A DNA stretch of 7,336 nucleotides from an uncultured Trueperaceae bacterium (lineage in GTDB: Bacteria > Deinococcota > Deinococci > Deinococcales > Trueperaceae). Below are positions 6,151 to 7,336 of the stretch, in pieces; position 1 is the stretch's first letter; every line of letters begins with the position of its first letter. The notes beneath the pieces were generated by a model. It saw nothing but the letters and a program-made list of their open reading frames with translations, did not search any database and was not told the DNA's origin. The DNA lies in the NCBI GenBank assembly GCA_937907415.1, contig CALCHY010000289.1, forward strand, positions 1-7,336, written 5' to 3'. The translations under genes were made by a program, and so were the position numbers.

Positions 6151-6964
6151 GCCCGAGTTGGATGTTGATCATGAGCTCGTTGATGATGTATGTGCGGCCG
6201 GGGCCCTGTTCGACGACGGGCCACTGGACGCGCGCTTCGCCGAAGTGGGGGCGTTCGGCGGTGATGACGCCGTGCTCTTCCGCGCCCGGCATGAGTCGGT
6301 TCTGGCTACCGCCGGGGTTCATGCGCGTGATGCTGTACGGGAGTTCGCCTAGGTCGTCCACGACCTTGAGGCGGGTGCCGTCGTTGGCGATGGGGTTCTG
6401 GCTGGCGTTCTTGAGCGTGTAGTAGATGGTGAGGCGGTTGTCGCTGCTGATGCGCGCGCTGTAGCTGAACTCGAACGGCGCGGCGGGAGCGGCTTCGGCG
6501 GGTGCGTTCACGTGCGTGGCGCCCAGTGCCTCTTCCTGCATGGGCATGGTGCTGACGTTCTCCGGCGCCGCGGGCGCGGGTGCGGGAGCGGCGGCGGTCA
6601 CGACGTAGCGCCTGGGTGTGCCGTTGTCGCCGTCGATCTCGACTCGGAACATGGCGTTGACACCACTGACCTTGACGATGAGGTCGGTGCGGCCGTTGCT
6701 GCGGGTGGGCCTCAGCAGAATGCGGTTGTCGTCAACTTCCACCTGAATGAGGTCTGCGCGGCCGGTGGCCACCGTCTCGATCAGGTCGGGGAACTCGAGC
6801 AGCGTTAGGTAGTTGGGGCTGAGGTCGAGTTTGCCGGGTTGGGTGTTGAGTTGGTCGAGGGTGTAGTTGATTACGACGTCTTGTGCGGCGGCAGTAGTCA
6901 CGAGTGTGGCGAGCGCCAGCGCGAGTGCGCGTATCAGGTGGTGGGGGCGGAGGGTTCCCTTCAC
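6143..6964 (-). CDS. Secreted protein with VirB9/secretin-N-like domain (273 aa)
   Basis: First gene of the minus-strand operon. It starts with GTG at 6964, preceded by AAAGGT at a suitable distance. A signal peptide (1-27) has the cleavage site AAA|QD. Residues about 46-111 form a small beta domain: LSPNYLTLLEFPDLIETVAT, IQVEVDDNRILLRPT, RTDLIVKVSGV, FRVEIDG. This pattern matches the N-terminal domain of VirB9/TrbG/CagX proteins and the related N-domain of pilus secretins (CpaC type), which act in the outer-membrane part of secretion channels. A Pro/Ala linker (about 124-163) leads to a second beta-rich domain (164-270: FEFSYSARIS, RLTIYYTLKNAS, LPYSITRMNPGG) that reads like a surface or carbohydrate-module Ig-like fold rather than the usual VirB9 C-domain. 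The gene is certain. The N-domain family is likely but does not separate VirB9 from secretin relatives. Confidence 0.8.
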   Translation of the reverse strand: MKGTLRPHHLIRALALALATLVTTAAAQDVVINYTLDQLNTQPGKLDLSPNYLTLLEFPDLIETVATGRADLIQVEVDDNRILLRPTRSNGRTDLIVKVSGVNAMFRVEIDGDNGTPRRYVVTAAAPAPAPAAPENVSTMPMQEEALGATHVNAPAEAAPAAPFEFSYSARISSDNRLTIYYTLKNASQNPIANDGTRLKVVDDLGELPYSITRMNPGGSQNRLMPGAEEHGVITAERPHFGEARVQWPVVEQGPGRTYIINELMINIQLGHE

Positions 6965-7041
6965 GGTTGGACCTTTCGCGGGCGCGGGGCTCTGTTCGCG
7001 ACCCAGGGGACGTTCGGGCAGTCAATAACCTGCATGCTTCG

Positions 7042-7050
7042 AGTGTATCA
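7042..7050 (-). promoter_or_regulatory. Candidate extended -10 for the minus-strand operon
   Basis: TGATACACT on the minus strand is TGn followed by TACACT, which matches TATAAT at 4 of 6 positions. It would give a leader of about 70 nt before the GTG at 6964. No convincing -35 is seen at 17 nt, so the TG extension would have to compensate. It is the only good -10 candidate in the 182-nt divergent region in this direction. Confidence 0.35.
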
Positions 7051-7131
7051 CCTTTGCATGTTTTTCCTGGCTACTCTGTCCGCCTCGTGCGCTCGGCTGG
7101 CTTTCCTGCGCGTTTCTCGCGTGTGGTACTG

Positions 7132-7140
7132 TGATATTCT
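7132..7140 (+). promoter_or_regulatory. Extended -10 for a probable leaderless transcript
   Basis: TGATATTCT is TGn plus TATTCT, which fits TANNNT. It ends 6 nt before the ATG at 7147. That distance places the transcription start on or next to the start codon, as in leaderless mRNAs. No Shine-Dalgarno lies between the two; the 6 nt are pyrimidine-only. Confidence 0.5.
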
Positions 7141-7146
7141 TTCTTT

Positions 7147-7336
7147 ATGCCCTCTCTGATTGCTGCTGTATCGGAATTACCTGGCGTCGGGGAGGTCTTG
7201 CGTGCTCGCATCGTCGAGGTGCTCGCCCCGCACGGCGGCGAGCTCGAGGCGGTGCAGGCCATCAACGATGGCCCCTACGTGCTTTTGCGCGTCCCGGGAA
7301 TCGGGGGCCAGCGCATCGTGCGGATCCTGACTGAGC
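7147..7336 (+). CDS. Tandem helix-hairpin-helix protein, 3'-partial (RecD2-like helicase?)
   Basis: The first 63 residues are visible; the gene runs off the window. Two helix-hairpin-helix motifs follow one another: LPGVGEVLRARIVEVL (11-26) and VPGIGGQRIVRIL (49-61). These bind DNA backbone without sequence specificity. The spacing, with a first GVG...IVE helix and a second VPGIG motif about 37 residues later, resembles the region ahead of the helicase core in RecD2/TraA-type SF1 helicases, but that core is not in view. A RuvA- or nuclease-type protein is also possible. The ATG at 7147 is chosen because an extended -10 ends 6 nt upstream and the HhH unit begins 10 residues in. It is divergent from the minus-strand operon and may share its control region. 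Confidence 0.6.
   Translation, partial: MPSLIAAVSELPGVGEVLRARIVEVLAPHGGELEAVQAINDGPYVLLRVPGIGGQRIVRILTE

Noticed and set aside
7020..7025. TTGACT on the minus strand as a -35 box
   Set aside because: No -10-like sequence lies 16-18 nt downstream; the following DNA is GC-rich.
7033..7065. CATGC...GCATG followed by five T, looking like a + strand terminator
   Set aside because: Only 5 bp of stem with an 18-nt loop, and no + strand gene upstream for it to end; it overlaps the candidate minus-strand -10.

Overview
The window is GC-rich and looks like bacterial accessory DNA that carries parts of a conjugation or secretion apparatus. Taxonomy is tentative. The twin secreted proteins (Ala-rich signal peptides ending AFA|QQ and AAA|QD) imply a cell envelope with an export route. 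The start at 7147 sits 6 nt behind an extended -10 of the TANNNT type, the leaderless arrangement common in Deinococcota. A Deinococcota host (for example a Trueperaceae-like lineage) is my best guess, not a proof.

Region 1 (1-1710, + strand). The 3' part of a gene for a VirB10/TrbI/DotG-like channel protein runs to 1103, but its reading frame changes by -1 inside a G-rich tract at about 327-339. It is followed by a small gene (1132-1710) whose product has the PD...ExD pattern of the replication-relaxation family. Composition changes between the two genes.

Region 2 (1711-1933). A convergent intergenic stretch with a strong 12-bp GC hairpin (1881-1914), several small hairpins, and a short minus-strand coding-like tail that may be a gene remnant.

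Region 3 (1934-6964, - strand). Four tightly packed genes, read right to left: a secreted protein with a VirB9/secretin-N-like domain (6964-6143), a secreted six-cysteine protein of unknown family (6150-4594), a small winged-helix-like protein resembling a degenerate relative of the 1132-1710 product (4562-4002), and a membrane-anchored fusion of a NERD nuclease-like domain with a classical AAA ATPase (3991-1934). Gaps are -8, 31 and 10 nt, so this reads as one operon. It probably starts from an extended -10 near 7042-7050 and ends at the 1881-1914 hairpin.

Region 4 (6965-7336). A divergent promoter region, then the start of a + strand gene with tandem helix-hairpin-helix motifs, possibly a RecD2-like helicase, cut off by the window end.

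Taken together: a VirB10-like and a VirB9-like channel component on opposite strands, an unknown exported protein, two replication-relaxation-like proteins and a membrane NERD-AAA machine. The four-gene minus-strand operon is the best candidate for an undescribed system. Its function is inferred only from domains and context.
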